64,000 nucleotides of DNA, from positions 8,742,001 through 8,806,000 of the forward strand of contig BSYQ01000002.1 in NCBI GenBank assembly GCA_030272585.1, in the 5' to 3' direction. The notes below the pieces were generated by a model. That model was not told the DNA's origin. It was given only the letters and a program-made list of their open reading frames with translations, and did no database searches. A program made the position numbers and the translations under genes. The number at the start of each line of letters is the position of its first letter. Within the stretch, counting starts at the first letter, position 1. This DNA comes from Bryopsis sp. KO-2023. Its lineage: Eukaryota > Chlorophyta > Ulvophyceae > Bryopsidales > Bryopsidaceae. Shown here one piece after another: positions 9,321 through 19,464 of this stretch.

Positions 9321-12300
9321 CTAAGTCCACCCCCAGACCTGCTTCTCTAAATCTGTGGGCACCAACTGGTGCTGCTGGAAATACTCTGCTGCCACCTCCC
9401 CACAGTTCTCTAAATTCTTGACAGGCTCCCAACTGTCATGGGCCCTGTCATATCCTAACCATCTGATCAGAAATTCTCTTTTAGCCCTCCCTCTGCCTCT
9501 AGAAACATTTCTGTGAGAGAGGAATTCCTGAACCTGGAATTCTTCCTCCCCTTCCACCAAATCAGGTGGAGGAGGAACCTCTTCTCTCTCACCAAACTGA
9601 TCATCCACAAAATACCTTCTGAGCTTTGAAATATGGAATACTGGATGGATTTTCCAGTGAAGAGGTAAATCAATTTTGTAAGCAACCTGACCCACAGTTT
9701 CTAAGACTGGAAATGGCCCTATAAATCTGGGCATCAGTTTCCTAACCCCTCCACCAGCTAGCTCTAGATCCTTAGTGCTCAACAGCACTTGATCCCCAAC
9801 TGCAAATGAATCCACTCTTCTATTCTGATCAGCATTTGTTTTCTGTCTCACCTGGGCTCTTTTGATGTGGCATTTGGCATCTTCCAAATCCACCTTGAGA
9901 TTCCTTAACAGCTCTTCAGCCCCCACCACTGGGGACTGGATTTGCTTCCTTCCTAAAAGTGCAACTGGCACCAGAGGTTCTTCCCCTGTATTCAAAAAGA
10001 AAGGACTATAACCAGTAGAGGACTGCTTCCCCTGGTTATAGGCAAATTCTGCAGCAACTAATTTTAAGTCCCACTCCTTCTGCCTATGATCCACATAGGC
10101 CCTTAAACTCTCCTCTAACACCCTATTGAGCCTCTCTGTTTGCCCATCAGTTTGTGGGTGCCTGGAACTGGACATATGTAATTCAGTTCCAGCCAGGCTC
10201 ATCAAAGATTTCCACAGGGCAGAAATAAATCTCCCATCCCTGTCTGACACTAGATTTTGGGGCATCCCATGATACCTCCAGACCTGACTAAAGAAAAGTT
10301 CTGCAATGCCCTGAGCCCCTATAGTTCCTTGAGTAGCGCAGAAATGAGCCATCTTGCTCATTCTGTCCACAAACACTACTATAGCATCATTTCCCCTAGC
10401 TGTCCTGGGCAGGCCTGTAATTAGATCTAAACTGACACTACTCCACCTCCTCTCTGGAATAGGAAGAGGCTGGAGATCCCCTGCTACCTGCTGAGTAGAA
10501 CTTTTTACCCTCTGGCAAATGGGACAAGTTCTACAGTACTGCCCCACATCCTGACTGATGCCTTTCCACCAAAAATACTGACTGACTGTGCTAAGGGTTC
10601 TTTCTTTGCCCTTATGACTCCCTAGAGGATTGTCATGGCATTCTTTTAACACTGTCTGCCTCAAAACCTTTGGCAGAACAATCCTGTTTTCAGCAGTCTG
10701 TAAAACTCCATCACACACTTTATAAACTGCTTGTGTCCGGGTGTCAGTGACTAACCTGTCCAGTATAGCCTTGCACTTTTCATCCTCCTGTTGATGTTTG
10801 ATCATTGCCTCAGCACCCCACTGAGACACAGGCTGAAGAGTAGAAGACTCTAAGCTGTTGATCTGTGATTTCCCTTGTCCTGTATTCCCCTGAATACCTT
10901 CTCTTTCTGTCTTGACATCCCCTGATGTCATCAATCCTGTTTTCCCTCCAGTCTGATTCCCAGAACCCAACACCAACCTGGAGCCCAATGGTTTATAGAG
11001 GGTATCCCCAAAATTCAGCTCCTCATTTGGGTCATCACCCCAAGCCCCAAAACCTTGGTATTTCTGAACTGCAGCCTGCTGGTCCCCATCCAGCTGGCCA
11101 GAAAGAGGTTCCTTTGATTCTGTAGAACAGCCTGATGCCTGTCCCACACCTCCCCCTCCACTGCCTTGAGAATCAGGAGAGGCATGTGGACATCTGGACA
11201 GTGCATCAGCTACAACATTGTCCTTACCAGGCACATGGACTGTTGTGAATCTATATGGAGCTAAGAATTCTACCCACCTGGCCTGCCTTCTACTGAGATG
11301 CTGCTGACTATCTAACCAGACTAAAGACTGATTATCAGTTCTGAGAATAAATTCCCTCCCCTCTAAATAGGCCCTCCACTTCCTAAGACAGTGGACTATT
11401 GCTAGCAGTTCAATCTCATGAACTGGGTACCTAGTTTCTGCATCAGAAAGTTTGTGGCTTTCAAAAGCCACAGGATGCAACCCATCTGGATGCTCCTGCA
11501 TCAGTACTCCCCCTACCCCAGTAAGACTTCCATCTGATGCTACTACCCAAGGCAAACCTTCCTGTGGATGTGCTAAAACTGGAGCAGAAATAAGAGCCTG
11601 TTTTAGAGCAGCAAAACTCTTCTGTTCTGCCTCCCCCCAAATCCAATCCTGCTGAGCTCTAGTAAGGTTAGTTAAGGCTGCTGCCTTCCCACTGAACTGT
11701 GGAACAAACCTTCTGTAAAAAGAACAAAGTCCCAGGAAGGACCTAATGTCATGTACATTCCTGGGTACAGGCCAATCCCTGATTGCTGTTTGCTTGTCAG
11801 CCATGGGCTGAACTCCTGCTGGGGAGATCCAATTCCCCAGAAAATCTACTTCTTTTACCCCTACTGCTGACTTCACTAATTTTGCATACAACCTGTATTT
11901 TCTCAGGGCTGCCAATACTAACCTCATGTGCTCTGCATGCTGCTGTGGGGTCTCTGAATAAATCAGAATATCATCTAAAAACACCTGCACAAACTTATCT
12001 ATATAAGGGGCCAGCACCTCATTCATCATGTGCATAAAATGGCCAGGTGCCCCACTTAATCCCATGGGCATCACTAAGAATTCAAACTGCCCATATTTAG
12101 TCCTAAATGATGTTTTTTCTACATCCTCTGGAGCTACCCTTAGCTGCCAGAACCCAGCCCTTAAGTCTACCTTACTGAAAAATCTAGCAGAGGACATCCT
12201 GTCCAGCATTTCATCCATCCTAGGGATGGGAAACTGAGTAACCTTGGTGGCCTTATTAAGGGCCCTAAAATCAACACAAAATCTAAGTGCCCCCCCAGGT

Positions 12301-13958
12301 TTTGGGACAAAAAGAACAGGTGACCCAAAAGGACTATGACTGGGTCTAATCATGTTTTTCTCTAATAAATAGTCTAACTGCTGCCTAAGAGCATCTAATT
12401 CTTTTGGGCTCTGCTTATATAAAGGTCCAAAAATGGGTCTACTACCCTCCTTCAAAGGTATCTTCATATCAAAGTCCCTATGGGGTGGCAGGGTGCTAGG
12501 TAAATCAGCTGGAAATACATCCTTGTATTCCAGCAGCACTTCCTTCAAATCTGCCAGCTCACTATCCAGGCCATCCACCATTTCCTGCAACTTAGAATCA
12601 ACACCATCCTCAGTGGCATCTACAGGAGTGGTTTCCCCTGGATTCCTAGCTGGACTGGTATGAGAAACACCTGAAACTGTAGCCAGATCTGCCTGATTTC
12701 CTAATCCCAAACTTTGCTCTTTTCCCCCTGAATTTACCTGCTCTTTTCCATCAGTTCTGACCTTCCTAACCAAGACTAGAAAAGCCTGAGACCTCTGCAC
12801 AGGATCAGCTAAACAATCCTTAGCCTGATTTGCTGTCAGCAGATTTAATTCCACCCCAGCAGACTCAGCTGCTAGAGCAGAAGACTGAGCTACAAAACCT
12901 TGCAGCCTCAGCACTGGTCTCCCTTCTCTTTTCACAGAAACTACATGTGACCTCCAGTCAATCTGGGGGTTATAATCCACAAGCAAGGGCTTCCCAAAAA
13001 TCACCCTGTGCTTGAGGTCTGGCATCATCCAGAATTTTCTTTTTATCACCCAGTCCCCCAGCCTAATCCTAACCAAAGCTTGTTTCTTTAAGGTCAATTC
13101 TGACCCATCTGCTAATTCAACTGCAATAGGTGAGACTGAGAAAATCTTGGCTGAATTCTGGTGAGCTAATTCAGCATCTATGAAATCTGCTGTAGCCCCA
13201 CTGTCTATAAGACATTGAACTGATGTCTGGGGCAGCTTACCTCTGATGTACAGGAGTGTGTTCCTGATACTCAAACTTCCTACTGACCCCAACTTCAGTG
13301 TTCCCCCTATTTCCTGATCTTCTACACCCTTCAGGTTTTCTTTCTGTTCTGATTTTTCTGTACTTGATTCTTTTTCCCCTGTAGTCTGTAATTTTTCTTG
13401 TGGATCCCCTATCCTGTCTGAAAAATACACCCTCCCAGGAACCTGAACAGAAGCTTCAGACTGACTTCCAGTCTGGACAGTACCTAGCTGCTGGGGCTGT
13501 GTTACTGAAGGTGTAGAACATGAGTTTGGATGATCCAGATCAGGTCTGATTTTCACCCACTGCCCAGTGCTGTCCCTTGTAGCTACTAAGGGTCTGGTCA
13601 CAGCACCCTGACTCAAAGATCCTCCCCCAAACTTCTCTAAAACTTCCTCTAGCTTATTCAAAACTTCCCCGGTACAGTAACGACTCTTTTGACTAAGGTC
13701 CCCCGAAACTGTCTCTGCCTTGGTCGTCTCTGACTGCTTCGACAGCTCTGACGGCTTGGTCTGCTCTGACGGCTTGGACTGCTTGGACTGCTCTGACGTC
13801 TCTGCCTGTACTCGCTCGTTCTGCTCTGCATCCGGGTTAGTATCTTCGTCACTAGGCCCCCGAACCAGGCCTAGTTCTTCCCGTTTCCCTGCTGCTTTCC
13901 TTTTCCGTCCTTCTGTTTCTTCCTGCACTGTGCAGCCCAGTGTCCCACCTTGCCACAA
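9321..13958 (-). CDS. pol: G2 pol polyprotein: protease, reverse transcriptase, RNase H, integrase, chromodomain
   Basis: The open frame is 1545 aa on the minus strand. Domains in order: an N-terminal Ser/Glu/Lys-rich stretch; aspartic protease with LIDSGATADFID (near residue 250); reverse transcriptase with the catalytic FLDD in QVFLDDILIY (near 690); RNase H with ASDGSLTGVGG and DNQSLVW; integrase with the HHCC finger (HDNPLGSHKG ... CRTCPICQ) and DD35E core (DLITGLP, SDRDGRF, HPQTDGQTERLN); a GPF motif (RFIGPFPVLE); and a chromodomain (EFLIRWLGY, DSWEPVKNL) near the C terminus. It converts element RNA to DNA and integrates it; the chromodomain usually steers insertion to marked chromatin. 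It overlaps the end of gag in the -1 frame, as in families that use -1 frameshifting. Confidence 0.96.
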   Translation of the reverse strand: MWQGGTLGCTVQEETEGRKRKAAGKREELGLVRGPSDEDTNPDAEQNERVQAETSEQSKQSKPSEQTKPSELSKQSETTKAETVSGDLSQKSRYCTGEVLNKLEEVLEKFGGGSLSQGAVTRPLVATRDSTGQWVKIRPDLDHPNSCSTPSVTQPQQLGTVQTGSQSEASVQVPGRVYFSDRIGDPQEKLQTTGEKESSTEKSEQKENLKGVEDQEIGGTLKLGSVGSLSIRNTLLYIRGKLPQTSVQCLIDSGATADFIDAELAHQNSAKIFSVSPIAVELADGSELTLKKQALVRIRLGDWVIKRKFWMMPDLKHRVIFGKPLLVDYNPQIDWRSHVVSVKREGRPVLRLQGFVAQSSALAAESAGVELNLLTANQAKDCLADPVQRSQAFLVLVRKVRTDGKEQVNSGGKEQSLGLGNQADLATVSGVSHTSPARNPGETTPVDATEDGVDSKLQEMVDGLDSELADLKEVLLEYKDVFPADLPSTLPPHRDFDMKIPLKEGSRPIFGPLYKQSPKELDALRQQLDYLLEKNMIRPSHSPFGSPVLFVPKPGGALRFCVDFRALNKATKVTQFPIPRMDEMLDRMSSARFFSKVDLRAGFWQLRVAPEDVEKTSFRTKYGQFEFLVMPMGLSGAPGHFMHMMNEVLAPYIDKFVQVFLDDILIYSETPQQHAEHMRLVLAALRKYRLYAKLVKSAVGVKEVDFLGNWISPAGVQPMADKQTAIRDWPVPRNVHDIRSFLGLCSFYRRFVPQFSGKAAALTNLTRAQQDWIWGEAEQKSFAALKQALISAPVLAHPQEGLPWVVASDGSLTGVGGVLMQEHPDGLHPVAFESHKLSDAETRYPVHEIELLAIVHCLRKWRAYLEGREFILRTDNQSLVWLDSQQHLSRRQARWVEFLAPYRFTTVHVPGKDNVVADALSRCPHASPDSQGSGGGGVGQASGCSTESKEPLSGQLDGDQQAAVQKYQGFGAWGDDPNEELNFGDTLYKPLGSRLVLGSGNQTGGKTGLMTSGDVKTEREGIQGNTGQGKSQINSLESSTLQPVSQWGAEAMIKHQQEDEKCKAILDRLVTDTRTQAVYKVCDGVLQTAENRIVLPKVLRQTVLKECHDNPLGSHKGKERTLSTVSQYFWWKGISQDVGQYCRTCPICQRVKSSTQQVAGDLQPLPIPERRWSSVSLDLITGLPRTARGNDAIVVFVDRMSKMAHFCATQGTIGAQGIAELFFSQVWRYHGMPQNLVSDRDGRFISALWKSLMSLAGTELHMSSSRHPQTDGQTERLNRVLEESLRAYVDHRQKEWDLKLVAAEFAYNQGKQSSTGYSPFFLNTGEEPLVPVALLGRKQIQSPVVGAEELLRNLKVDLEDAKCHIKRAQVRQKTNADQNRRVDSFAVGDQVLLSTKDLELAGGGVRKLMPRFIGPFPVLETVGQVAYKIDLPLHWKIHPVFHISKLRRYFVDDQFGEREEVPPPPDLVEGEEEFQVQEFLSHRNVSRGRGRAKREFLIRWLGYDRAHDSWEPVKNLENCGEVAAEYFQQHQLVPTDLEKQVWGWT

Positions 13959-15454
13959 TAATTGCAGACATCTTTTTTCCTTTTTTCGTGTTTTTTAGAT
14001 GCTGCTGCGCCGAGGTCCATTGGGTCTCCCTGCTGCTGCTGTTGGTTCGGACGATTGTACTCGTTACCTCCTCCACTTCTTCCTGACGCCCGGTCAGCCT
14101 GCAACGCGTAGTGCATTGCGTCCTCCAGGTTACGGGGATCCTGCAGAAAGACGTGGCTACGTATTTTCCCGGTGAGGCTGTTCACGAATATATGAGTCTG
14201 GTCGTCTGAACCCATCGTCGGAACTCTGAGCAGGAGCTTCTGAAACTGAGCCATGTGGTCTCGTAAACTGCCCTTCTTATGGGAAAGACGATAAATCGCA
14301 TCCCTGGCACTTTGCGCCTTGTCGAATGGGTCAAAATAGGAAACCAGGTCGGCAGTGAAAGTGTTCCAGCAGGTTGCCAAGGTCGGGTTGGATCGCTTTT
14401 GCAGGTTAAACCACTCTAACGCACTCTGGCGAAGGAGCGTTGAGGCGAACAGCACCCTTTTGTCGTCGGTACATCCTGCTGCCTCAAGGTAAGTCGTCAA
14501 TGCTTCCACCCAGTCCGCCGCACTTTCGCCTGTTTTTCCATAAAACTCTGGAGGCGAACTGAGACGCATGGGAGCGAAGTTCCACTGAGACGAAGGTGGT
14601 TGGTGAGGTGCTGCAAAAGGACCGGACCCGCTGGGAGCCGCTTCCATCCTCTGCACATCTCGTTGTAGCGTTTCTGTTCTCCGCCGCTGCTCTGTCATGG
14701 ACTGGACCAACTCAATAAACTCTTCACGGAGGCCTGTAAACTTCGTCCTGAGATCTCCTTGCCCGGTAAGGCCTTGTTCCGCCGCCTCCTGCGTAGAGAC
14801 CTGCTTCTGGGCCATTTCGTTTACCGTGGCTAAGATCTGCTGAAGCTTGACTTCATGATCTTGACGAGCCTCCCGTGTTTGTGCTTCCAGCTTGAGTCGT
14901 CCCAGCTTAGCCTCGTCGAAGGACTCTTCCTGAGAAGTCTTCAGCGCACCCAGGTTTCTCTGCAAGGTGTTTACCCGAGTTTCCACTGTCAGCCCCGCCG
15001 CAAAAGCATCTTCGATACGCTTGCGGAGAGCCCCCTCCACAGCCTCTCGTTCTTCACGCTTTCCTTGAGACGAGAGCGTCACTTGGAGGGCTGCGATCTC
15101 TTTCAGGAGAGTCTCGTTGTTCGCTTCGGCTGAAACGCGTACGTCTTCCAATTTACTTTCGACGTTCACGCCGGCGAGGTTAATTCTTTCGAGTTCGGCC
15201 TGGGTGGCGTCAGCCCTTTCGTCCAGCTTTTCTTCTAGCTTTTCCTGGCTCTCTTTCTGTTCTTGGACTGTGTCTGCCACTTCTGCGATCTTTTCCAGCG
15301 CCGTCGAAACATCTCCCTCCACCTTTTTTCCGGCCTCGTGGATCCGTGCGAGCTCCTCGTTTACGTTGCCAAGGGCGGTAACCTTCTTTTCGAGCACTTG
15401 GCACCCCTTTCTCAGCTTAGCAACCGTTTCTTCGAGAGCCGCCAAAGGATCCAT
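13871..15454 (-). CDS. gag: G2 gag polyprotein (527 aa)
   Basis: Residues 1-270 are Glu/Lys/Gln-rich with heptad character, a long coiled coil. The capsid domain follows, with YGKTGESAADWVEALTTYL, ALEWFNL, FTADLVSYFDPFD and LRDHMAQFQKLLLRVP. Near the C terminus is one CCHC zinc knuckle, CNYCGKVGHWAAQC, for RNA binding. The ATG at 15454 lies shortly after the primer-binding site. Pol overlaps the 3' end by 88 bp in the -1 frame; GGGAAAC in slippery register lies near the gag stop (about 13885), which would suit -1 frameshifting. Confidence 0.95.
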   Translation of the reverse strand: MDPLAALEETVAKLRKGCQVLEKKVTALGNVNEELARIHEAGKKVEGDVSTALEKIAEVADTVQEQKESQEKLEEKLDERADATQAELERINLAGVNVESKLEDVRVSAEANNETLLKEIAALQVTLSSQGKREEREAVEGALRKRIEDAFAAGLTVETRVNTLQRNLGALKTSQEESFDEAKLGRLKLEAQTREARQDHEVKLQQILATVNEMAQKQVSTQEAAEQGLTGQGDLRTKFTGLREEFIELVQSMTEQRRRTETLQRDVQRMEAAPSGSGPFAAPHQPPSSQWNFAPMRLSSPPEFYGKTGESAADWVEALTTYLEAAGCTDDKRVLFASTLLRQSALEWFNLQKRSNPTLATCWNTFTADLVSYFDPFDKAQSARDAIYRLSHKKGSLRDHMAQFQKLLLRVPTMGSDDQTHIFVNSLTGKIRSHVFLQDPRNLEDAMHYALQADRASGRSGGGNEYNRPNQQQQQGDPMDLGAAASKKHEKRKKDVCNYCGKVGHWAAQCRKKQKDGKGKQQGNGKN

Positions 15455-15541
15455 GGTCGTCCCTGGATCTATTTTCCGTTATCTTTTCGACGTCCCCGAG
15501 AGGTCTTTCTCGTAGGAGTCGTCTTCGGCTCCGAAACCACT

Positions 15542-16024
15542 TGTAACAGTCACAAGGGGAAAACACTTCGACACACGAAACAAAACGAAACCTTACACGA
15601 ACACCAACAACAAGACAACCGCCGCCGACTCTTTAAACCCCAAGCAAGCCTAATCCGCGGCCCTGACGTAGTGCTTAGGACTCCAGCCGCGGATGTCCCT
15701 GGTTCAAATCCCACTAACTACTGCCCCATTCTACACCTCCTGTACCCCTCCCTCGACTCCACTCTAACCTCACACTCACGTCACACTAGTCACCCCGCGG
15801 GTCACATCGTGAGTCAATTCAATCCCCTCCCATTACTCCCGAATCTCCCGAGAGCGACACCTATTACCTAATCCGGTATATAGGCGCCCTCTCCCCCAAG
15901 TTAAAATAAGAAGCGAACTCAGGACACCCGGCTCAGAGTAGATTACATCTATTCTGGCCCAGGTGACCTGAGTTCGAATCTCAGCCACTACCACCACTAA
16001 TCCCACACCTAAAGAACTGCTACA
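15542..16024 (-). repeat. G2 5' LTR
   Basis: It is 483 bp and the same length as the other LTR, with about one base difference seen (near 15632). The primer-binding site TGGTTTCGGAGC lies two bases inside it, toward gag (complement at 15528-15539). Confidence 0.93.
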
Positions 16025-16029
16025 TCAGT

Positions 16030-16394
16030 GGATCAGTGACTCAGTGGATGATGATGAACGGTTTCCGGACTCAGTGGAATGTAAAACCGTTTGTGGATGA
16101 TGTTCACCCCGAGGGAGACTACGGAAAACTGGAACAGATCCAGGTTGCATGTTGAAAAACTGCCTGTTAAAAAAAGGAAAAACCAAGACTGACCCCTCCA
16201 CAAAAACCCCTGCCAAACCATGGAATCTGGAACAGATCCAGGTTGCATGTTAAAAAACTGCCTGTTAAAAAACGGAAAAACCAAGACTGAACCCTCCACA
16301 AGAACCCCTGCCAAACCATGGAATCTGGAACAGATCCAAGTTGCATCAGAAACAGATTCAGATCCAGGTTGCAGAAAAAAAGAAGGGAACCACA
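16030..16394. repeat. hAT-1 spacer with about 105-bp tandem repeats
   Basis: Between the G2 insertion and the transposase stop lie two full copies and partial copies of a unit containing GGAACAGATCCAGGTTGCATG and AACCCCTGCCAAACCATGG-type sequence. Together with 8395-8612 it forms the short convergent spacer of hAT-1. No coding signal. Confidence 0.5.
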
Positions 16395-18788
16395 CTAAAT
16401 CATATCCAGATTGTCCCGTATCAGTGTCAGATCCCGCACCTTGGAAACCTGAATCCGCCTCCTGCGCTTATTCAACTGATGCCCGTTAATACTGAACATC
16501 CGTTCCACAGATGCACTGGACGCTAGTATGCACAAATACTCGGCTGCCAGAACTGCTACAGCTGGGTACAGAGCCTGATTTATCCGCCACCACTCCAGAC
16601 CTGAAGTCAGTACAGATGTGAGGGGGGTTGCCCTCACTGCACAGTACCGTTCCCACTCATCTGTTCCTGAATCGGTTGGATCCCCTGATGGATGGACAAC
16701 TGTGAGCCAGTCATACGTGGAATGCACCGGGCTTTTTTCTGGTCCTCTGAAGGTGCCGCATGCATCTGCTCCTGCCTCCTGATCCGGTCTCTCTTTGATG
16801 CACATTATGAGCTTGTTGCACTCCTCTAGCACATCATTCACCCACAGATCGCACCGAGACCACCGAGATTTGAATTCATGGAACTGGTCCGATCCCCACA
16901 GATACCGAGTGATAACAGGATCATCCAATCGCAATCGTGACGGATCCAGTTGTTGCATGCATCCGACGGCCAGGAGCCAGTTTGGATCATCGAATTCCTC
17001 ATCCATATTGCTTCTGAGCTGCTTTCTGAACTGATCCAAGTCCAGACAGGGTAAATCCATTTTGTCGATGATGTCACTGACCCGGGCCATGACCATCAGA
17101 ACCAGCGAACAGGTGACCGTTTTTTCAGCCTCCATGCGCTTGGTAGCTTCCTTGTATGGCTGTAAGATCGAATGCAGGTGCCGGAGTTGTATCCATTCCG
17201 ATTCTGTCAACCGATCCTCTTCAGACATGGTCTGCAGCATTTTACGCATATCCTCCTTCAGGATCAGGAACCGATGCAGCATGTACCACACAGAGTTCCA
17301 CCTGGTTTCAACGAGCAGGGTCAATCTCAGGATCCGCTGCGATCTCCTGACTGGTCCAGGGCAGTCTTCTGTTTCCTCCATCAACCAGTCATCATCAGGA
17401 CATTCCTCCTCATCAGAGGAGTACATGGGGAAGGGCCCCTCCTCCTCAGCCTGGTTCTGATCCTGATTCTGGTCGGAGGTGCCAGCCTGACTTCGATTCT
17501 GACTCTGGTTCTGACTGCCAACCTGGTTCCGGCTGGCCTGGCTCTGCATATCCGCATCCGCTGCAGCCCGGTCCCGGTCATAATCTTCCTTGTATATGCG
17601 CGCTTCTTGGATTGTCTTGAAACTTTCCCACAGGTTGGCAGATCCCATGACACGGACACAGATCTGACGGACCTTCTTGATCAGGATTTCCAACGGCTCA
17701 GGTGCCTGGTTCAGGGCCTTTCTGACTCCGAGATTGATCCGGTGAGTGCAGCATCCGTGCCAGTCGTATTCACCTTTGCGTTCACAGGCCGCACCCATTC
17801 TTGATTCATGATCTGTGACAATGCTTGCCCGGTAATCGCCCAGGTTGTACCGATCCCGAATTTCTGCCATTTTTTTTTTGATGTCCTCAGCATCACAATT
17901 TCCCTTCAGGTCCCAGGTTCCCAAGCTGATCCGCTTCAGTTCAAACAGATCCTGTTCAGCGTCCCGGTGGATATAAACAGCTCCCATGGCAAACCAGTGC
18001 TTCGGTTCCTGCGACCAGCCATCTGCAACGAAGCAGGGTCTGAATTTTCCGAGGTCCTCTTCTCGGATCCTTTTGCTGAGCCGTTTCGCTGAAAGCCCAA
18101 CGTTGGTGGAGATGGTCTTTGCACTCAGAGAAGGTGCAGATGCATTAAGGGAGGAGCACATGGCTCTGAAATGTTTGTCCTCCACACACCTGAAAGCTGC
18201 ACCGGTACTGACCACGAATTTCATGACATGATCCCGGAAGTTTTTGTACTCTTTGGTCAGGCAGCCCCATCTAGACACGAAAGGCAACGTTTTCTGGTTT
18301 CCGAACGAAACGATCCGTTCCCCCCCCTGCTCCTGATGATGTCCCACAAATCCGTTGTGGACAGCGATCTGCATCTGCTCCGGGGTGGTGATACCATGCC
18401 TCTTAGCATGAGTCAACAGCGAGGTGCGGCCTCCCTTGCTGTAGACCAACTGACTCCTGCATATCCTACAGGTCACTACTTTCCTGTTCCATTCATCCAC
18501 GTATCGCTCCATTTCTCCTGCACTGTTCTGTACATACATGGAGTCCACCCATGTGTGGATTCCGGTCCGTTTCTGGTTCTGTGCCTGCGTCCGAGCTGAT
18601 GTTTGGAATGTGAGATCCACTACAAGACAACCAGCATGAGGCCCAAGGCCATATCTTCTGAAGCATATCAAAGCCCACAGGTGACATGCCCTACCTGCAG
18701 ACAGATGCAAGGAAACACCAACACCCCAAGAGTGCCCCACCAAAACAATCACATCTGATGAGTTGACTGCACAGCAAATTTGCCACAC
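16395..18788 (-). CDS. hAT-1 transposase (BED zinc finger, DDE core, hAT dimerisation domain)
   Basis: The minus-strand frame is 797 aa as opened at 18788. Homology with hAT-2 starts only around TWVDSMYV (about residue 79), so the first part is probably intron and a 5' exon lies upstream (perhaps within 18836-19045, where a basic peptide with ALHRI resembles the hAT-2 leader). The BED finger is C107-x2-C110-x16-H127-x3-H131. The RNase-H-like core shows CFVADGWSQ (first Asp), SIVTDHESRMG (second Asp), CCTHRINLGV and ETRWNSVWYM. The C-terminal dimerisation domain is LAAEYLCILASSASVERMFS. It would act in the nucleus, cutting and joining DNA at the TIRs. The frame is uninterrupted over the conserved part, unlike hAT-2. 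Confidence 0.92.
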   Translation of the reverse strand: MWQICCAVNSSDVIVLVGHSWGVGVSLHLSAGRACHLWALICFRRYGLGPHAGCLVVDLTFQTSARTQAQNQKRTGIHTWVDSMYVQNSAGEMERYVDEWNRKVVTCRICRSQLVYSKGGRTSLLTHAKRHGITTPEQMQIAVHNGFVGHHQEQGGERIVSFGNQKTLPFVSRWGCLTKEYKNFRDHVMKFVVSTGAAFRCVEDKHFRAMCSSLNASAPSLSAKTISTNVGLSAKRLSKRIREEDLGKFRPCFVADGWSQEPKHWFAMGAVYIHRDAEQDLFELKRISLGTWDLKGNCDAEDIKKKMAEIRDRYNLGDYRASIVTDHESRMGAACERKGEYDWHGCCTHRINLGVRKALNQAPEPLEILIKKVRQICVRVMGSANLWESFKTIQEARIYKEDYDRDRAAADADMQSQASRNQVGSQNQSQNRSQAGTSDQNQDQNQAEEEGPFPMYSSDEEECPDDDWLMEETEDCPGPVRRSQRILRLTLLVETRWNSVWYMLHRFLILKEDMRKMLQTMSEEDRLTESEWIQLRHLHSILQPYKEATKRMEAEKTVTCSLVLMVMARVSDIIDKMDLPCLDLDQFRKQLRSNMDEEFDDPNWLLAVGCMQQLDPSRLRLDDPVITRYLWGSDQFHEFKSRWSRCDLWVNDVLEECNKLIMCIKERPDQEAGADACGTFRGPEKSPVHSTYDWLTVVHPSGDPTDSGTDEWERYCAVRATPLTSVLTSGLEWWRINQALYPAVAVLAAEYLCILASSASVERMFSINGHQLNKRRRRIQVSKVRDLTLIRDNLDMI

Positions 18789-19079
18789 TCACCGGTTTCT
18801 GTTCCAGATCGTGTTCCTGCTCCTCCTGTTTCCGTTCAAGTTCCAGTTCCAGATCCTCTTCCCCCTCCGCGTGCAACCCCCTTTGGGTTCACAGAATCGG
18901 AGCTCCAGCGGTGTGGCGTCGGCTGAACTGCGTTCGGTTCGCCTCGCAATTCATCCCCGGACAGGTCGACGGGAGGTAAGATACGGTGCAGCGCTCGCGG
19001 TTGCGCTCGCGGTTTCGTCTTTCTCCTGTTGCCTCTCATGTTCACGGAAACACGTATAATCCGACGCCACGGGCTTTGA

Positions 19080-19437
19080 TGTGGTGCCGATCAGGGGAAT
19101 CGGTAGTCGAACCAGCGATTTGATCGTTGTCGGGTGATAATGCGTCGCCGATCATGATCGGCGACACGCCGATCATGATCGGTCAATTTCCGATCTGATC
19201 GGAAAACGCCGATCCCGATCCCGATCCGATCTGGTTTCCGAGGCAGAATTGGGTGATCGGCCGATTTTGATCGGAAAAGTCGGACCGTTTTTTTTTATCG
19301 GTCCGATTTTGATCGGCGATCGGTCTGATCGGACCGATCTTATCGGTGATCGGCTTGATCGGAAACTGCAGGGACCGATCTTGATCGGAGATCGGTTTGA
19401 TCGATGACCGACATGTCGGCATCGGATCCCTAGTATG
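19080..19437. promoter_or_regulatory. hAT-1 right subterminal motif array
   Basis: Dense GATCGG and CCGATC motifs with a T-tract near 19290 mirror the left end. It lies upstream of the transposase gene, so it probably combines transposase-binding sites with the transposase promoter, as in other hAT elements. Confidence 0.5.
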
Positions 19438-19464
19438 ATCATTTCCGATCACGTCCATAGTATG

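Larger units (their letters stand above)
8613..16024 (-). mobile_element. G2: Ty3/Gypsy retrotransposon with chromodomain, looks whole
   Basis: The element is 7412 bp on the minus strand, bounded by two 483-bp LTRs and the target duplication tcagt (8608-8612 and 16025-16029). Order on the minus strand: LTR, primer-binding site (TGGTTTCGGAGC), gag, pol, purine-rich tract (AGGGGGAGTT), LTR. The LTRs differ at about one visible position, so the insertion is young. It lies in the spacer between the two genes of hAT-1. The chromodomain at the end of pol places it among chromoviruses. Confidence 0.95.
6141..19437. mobile_element. hAT-1: two-gene hAT transposon, split by Gypsy G2
   Basis: The tips are CATACTAGGGATATGAT at 6141 and, on the minus strand, CATACTAGGGATCCGAT at 19437. 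They resemble the maize Ac tip (TAGGGATGAAA). Both are flanked by atcatttc (6133-6140 and 19438-19445). It lies inside hAT-0 and is about 5.9 kb once the nested G2 is set aside. It carries a spliced accessory gene on the plus strand (6779-8394) and a BED-finger transposase on the minus strand (16395-18788), pointing at each other. Both genes look intact, so it could be autonomous, apart from the G2 insertion in the spacer between the genes. Confidence 0.93.
5118..19464. mobile_element. hAT-0: short non-autonomous hAT transposon, split by hAT-1
   Basis: Both tips are CATACTATGG followed by a GATC-rich run (5118 on the plus strand; 19464 on the minus strand), and both are flanked by gtgggagg (5110-5117 and 19465-19472), the 8-bp duplication expected of hAT. 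Without its nested insertion (6141-19437 plus one TSD) it is only about 1.0 kb and has no transposase. Its content is GATC palindromes, an A-tract near 6027, and an inverted pair of tRNA-like sequences (5418-5711). The tips match hAT-2 and hAT-3, so those transposases could have moved it. Confidence 0.9.
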